DNA from: a bacterium
GTDB lineage: Bacteria > CAIWAD01
Assembly (NCBI GenBank): GCA_030429345.1
Contig: JAUIFJ010000020.1
Span: 1 to 64,000, forward strand
Direction of reading: 5' to 3'
Length of the DNA: 64,000 nucleotides
The notes beneath the pieces are model-generated. The model was not told where the DNA came from. It worked only from the letters and a program-made list of their open reading frames with translations, and did no database searches. The stretch's first letter is position 1. Every line of letters begins with the position of its first letter. Position numbers and translations under genes: made by a program. Below, piece after piece: positions 61,259 to 64,000 of this stretch.

Positions 61259-64000
61259 ATGGCGATTCGCTGGTTGCAGAAGCTGGGGCCCTTTCGGGGC
61301 CGCCCCTCGGTCGACCGACGGGAGATGCGTTCCGAAAGGGATCTGCTGCAGGAGCTGGAAAGCGCCCTGGGGAGTCGCCTGCACGAGGGGCGCGGTTCGC
61401 TGGCCCGGGCCGCGGCCTGGAGCCGGAGCGGACGCCGGGCGGTGGTGGAGCTGGCGGCGGGGGAAGTTTTCGAGGAGGGCGCCTCCCTGCAGGCGATCGC
61501 CGACGAAGGCCTGCCCCTGGTCCTGCACTTGGTGCCCGGTGCCGAAGAAAGCCGCCGCCTCAATCTTCAGGGCGGCCTGGGGCTGGACAGCCTGAAGGCC
61601 GCCGGCTGGCTGGTCCTGCAGCCGACCACTCCCGATGAGCTCCTGCCGCTGGCCCTGCTGTCACGGCGCCTGAGCGAAGCCCTGCTGCGGCCGGTGGCCC
61701 TGCTGAGGGAGTTCACCCACGACGGTGCCGGTCTTTTTCCGGTCCCGCTGCCCGGAGTCGGCCTGCCTTCGCTGGAGGACCTGCTGGCCTATGCCGGAAA
61801 TCCTGCCGACCGGATCGAATGCCCCCTGCCCTGGCAACAGGCGCTCTACGGCCGCAACCGCCGTCGCCTGCCTCGCGTGCTGGATCCCGCGCAGCCCCGC
61901 GCCGCCCGCGTGCGGCCGGGCCTGGAAAGCGCGGGCCATGCCTCGCAAATGAAGAGCCTTCGCGAAGAGGGCCAGGCCGATTGGCTGCGCGAGGAATGCC
62001 GCCGATTCGACGAGCTGCTGGGCCTGGGACTCTTTCAGGCTCCGCCGAGCGGCGGGCCCCTGGTGGCCCATGGACGCCTTGCCGGCTGGCTGAGCGAGGT
62101 GCTGCCCGTGGTGCCGGCCCTGAAGGGAAGCACCCTCTACGCGCCCCGCCTGCTGCATCCCCTGCTGGATCCCCTTCCCGTGGAAGCGCGGCTGCTGGCC
62201 TCGGGCGACAGCCTGGCCGGCCAGGCCCTGCAACTGCCCGCTGCCGGAGAAGGCCTGCAGATCGAAACCCTGCTGGCGGGCCTGGAGAAGGCGCAGGCCC
62301 TTCCCTCACTGCGCATTCGCCGCGACAGCGCCCGCAGTCCCCGTGACGAGGTCCGCAGCCAGGAGCTGGGCGACCTCTTCCCGCTGCCGGCGACCGTCGG
62401 CGGAAAGGAGGGAGGAGCATCCGTCTTCGGGAAAGCCGAGCTGCCGCAGAGTCCCGCCCTGGTGCTGGTTTCTGCCGATGCGGCCCGCGCGGCCCAGGCG
62501 GCGGCGCGCCTCTGCGCCCTGCTCGATGGCCTGGAAGGTGCCCGGAGCTGCGCCATGCGGGTCCACCCCGGACAGCACGACCGGGGCCTGAGCGCCTGGC
62601 GCATCCAGCTGAAGCGCGCCGGGGATCGCCCCGAGATCCACGGTGAGACACGCAACGACCTGCTCTGCACGCTGGACGCGCGCAGCGCACGCGAACTGCC
62701 GGAGCGCCTGTTGTGCGAAGGGCAGGGGCTGCTGCAGGTCCTGCCGCCGCGCGCTGTGCCGGCGGGACGGGTCGCCGAACACGCCGTCAGCCCGGCCACC
62801 GCCGACTTTCCCGGACCCCTTTGGCTGGCCCTCGCGCCCGCGGGCGAAAGCTCCGAGGCGCTGGATCGCCTCTGCGGATCGCTTGCCGCCGCCCTGCTGG
62901 TCCATACGGGGCTTGAGGCCGGCGCAAGCCTGCAGCAGCTGAAGCGCGAGAACCCGCACTGGAAGGAAGGCGTGGACAGCCTGCGCGCCCTTTCCCGCGA
63001 ACTGCTGCCTCCGCGTAGCCCTTCGACCCTCGAGGCCGAGGCTCACGCCGGCCTGCTGCGCCGCCTGCCGCGCCAGGAAGCGCCCATCGACGATCCGCAC
63101 CGCATGGCGGCCCATTCCACGCTCAACGAGGCCTGGGACGGGGTTTGTGATCCAGCCGCCTTTTCAGGACGACTGCCCGCCCGCAGCGGCCGACTGCGCC
63201 GCGAGGAGCGCCGTCCCGACCTGCCCTGGCTGGATGCCGAAGGCTGCGGCGATCTGTCACACGCCTGGACCGTCTGCCCGGAAGGGGCCCTGCCGCTGAA
63301 ACGTCTCACGCCGGCCGAGGTGCTCGACGCGCTCCTGGCCTGGGCGGCGGGCAGGGGCGAGGAGACGCGCCGCCTGAGCATGAAAAGCCGCAGCCTGGCC
63401 GCTGCCTTCGCCAAGGCGCTGGCGACAACGCCGGGGGCGGACGGCGCCCGCGTGCTGCACGAGCTGCTGGAGGCCGAGCTGGCCAAGGACGAGGAGCTGC
63501 GCGCGGAAGTACGCGTGATCCAGGAGGCCCTGTCCGGCCTGCCGCTGATCCACCAGCCGGGACAGGCCGCCTGCCTGCTGGCTCTGGGGGTCGACGCGGA
63601 TGCCTGCAAGGGCTGCGGCCTCTGCGCCCAGGCGGTCGATTCCAGCGGCCTGGGCATGCGCAACTGGGAAGAGGTCCGCGAAGAGGCCGGCCTGCGCTGG
63701 AGCCGCTGGCAGCTGCTGCCGGCGACGGCGGAGGGCCTGCCCGGAGTGGAGGAAGGGCAGCAGCATCCCGAGCGCCTGCTCTTCGACACGGAAGCCGCCG
63801 AAGCCTTCGGTCCCGGCGACGACAGTCCGGCGGGCAACACGGCGCGCAGCGCGATCCGGCTTTTCGCCGGCATGGCTTCCGCCATGGGACGTCAGCAGCA
63901 GCCGGCACTTCTGGCCCGTGTGACAACCGCCATCGGCGCCCTGGAAGAACAGTTGGCCCGCCGCCTGAGCATCGGCGGGGACAAGGCCGCGCGCCTCAAG
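61259..64000 (+). CDS. Large iron-sulfur protein, weakly like 2-oxoacid:ferredoxin oxidoreductase; runs off the right edge
   Basis: From the ATG at 61259 (GAGGAAGG upstream) the frame is open for 914 codons to the edge. I do not recognise a close family. The layout resembles a degenerate PFOR: an N-terminal region like the alpha domain, a region near 380-600 ('VLVSADAARAAQAAARLCALLDG') like the gamma domain, then 'WTVCPEGALP' and a cluster motif 'ACKGCGLCAQAV' (about 782-793) like the ferredoxin part. The first of these cysteine groups is incomplete. It lies 20 bases after rnfB and is probably co-transcribed under the FNR-like site. Roles such as a ferredoxin-handling partner of RnfB are inference only. 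Confidence 0.6.
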   Translation, partial: MAIRWLQKLGPFRGRPSVDRREMRSERDLLQELESALGSRLHEGRGSLARAAAWSRSGRRAVVELAAGEVFEEGASLQAIADEGLPLVLHLVPGAEESRRLNLQGGLGLDSLKAAGWLVLQPTTPDELLPLALLSRRLSEALLRPVALLREFTHDGAGLFPVPLPGVGLPSLEDLLAYAGNPADRIECPLPWQQALYGRNRRRLPRVLDPAQPRAARVRPGLESAGHASQMKSLREEGQADWLREECRRFDELLGLGLFQAPPSGGPLVAHGRLAGWLSEVLPVVPALKGSTLYAPRLLHPLLDPLPVEARLLASGDSLAGQALQLPAAGEGLQIETLLAGLEKAQALPSLRIRRDSARSPRDEVRSQELGDLFPLPATVGGKEGGASVFGKAELPQSPALVLVSADAARAAQAAARLCALLDGLEGARSCAMRVHPGQHDRGLSAWRIQLKRAGDRPEIHGETRNDLLCTLDARSARELPERLLCEGQGLLQVLPPRAVPAGRVAEHAVSPATADFPGPLWLALAPAGESSEALDRLCGSLAAALLVHTGLEAGASLQQLKRENPHWKEGVDSLRALSRELLPPRSPSTLEAEAHAGLLRRLPRQEAPIDDPHRMAAHSTLNEAWDGVCDPAAFSGRLPARSGRLRREERRPDLPWLDAEGCGDLSHAWTVCPEGALPLKRLTPAEVLDALLAWAAGRGEETRRLSMKSRSLAAAFAKALATTPGADGARVLHELLEAELAKDEELRAEVRVIQEALSGLPLIHQPGQAACLLALGVDADACKGCGLCAQAVDSSGLGMRNWEEVREEAGLRWSRWQLLPATAEGLPGVEEGQQHPERLLFDTEAAEAFGPGDDSPAGNTARSAIRLFAGMASAMGRQQQPALLARVTTAIGALEEQLARRLSIGGDKAARLK

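Overview
The window is a GC-rich bacterial chromosome segment from a Gram-negative lineage. Its gene content points to an FCB-related candidate phylum of the Eisenbacteria / Krumholzibacteriota / Latescibacterota kind; this is inference from gene content, since no rRNA or tRNA is present. The pointers are a PorV-family barrel, several large secreted proteins ending in the same 'NPFNP ... YN..G..V..L ... SG.Y' C-terminal module, a TonB-dependent receptor, and an 11-subunit complex I without NuoEFG.

Layout. 243-10447 (minus): a tightly overlapping nuoABCDHIJKLMN operon. 10448-10802: a regulatory region with three FNR/DNR-like palindromes. 10803-19552 (plus): a cluster of multiheme cytochromes, a four-rhodanese lipoprotein, a propeller lipoprotein and an outer-membrane barrel, ending in a strong terminator. 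It looks like an extracellular electron-transfer conduit. 19820-23194: TrhA/hemolysin-III and a convergent hybrid histidine kinase. 23392-33621 (plus): secreted subtilase, secreted lectin-like protein, TonB-dependent receptor, 991-aa FN3-type protein and PorV-like barrel. 33622-36388: an AT-richer beta-helix gene flanked by 150-bp direct repeats of the porV 3' end. 36582-39581: pntAB. 39745-44293: small proteins, a barrel, a secreted M14 carboxypeptidase and a double TonB-C protein. 44431-46855: oxyR and purU, separated by a tandem-repeat element with 28-bp terminal inverted repeats. 47246-51813: pyruvate:ferredoxin oxidoreductase overlapping a dihydroorotate-dehydrogenase-like gene. 52223-57043: a 1606-aa secreted propeller/cadherin-like protein. 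57175-58855: an ABC-F ATPase with a possible leader peptide. 58975 to the right edge: apbE, divergent from rnfB, and a large iron-sulfur protein that runs off the window.

How the genes fit together. PFOR would make reduced ferredoxin. Complex I without its NADH module, and RnfB with ApbE, are ferredoxin- or NADH-linked membrane redox systems. PntAB balances NADH and NADPH. The multiheme/barrel cluster could carry electrons across the outer membrane. TTGAC-N4-GTCAA palindromes lie upstream of nuoA, the cytochrome cluster, pntA and apbE/rnfB, with weaker ones before PFOR, so a single CRP/FNR-family regulator may control this energy metabolism. No such regulator gene is in the window.

Main oddities: an in-frame TGA inside the first multiheme cytochrome; the porV-fragment-flanked beta-helix cassette; the oxyR-purU repeat element; and the large degenerate POR-like protein after rnfB.
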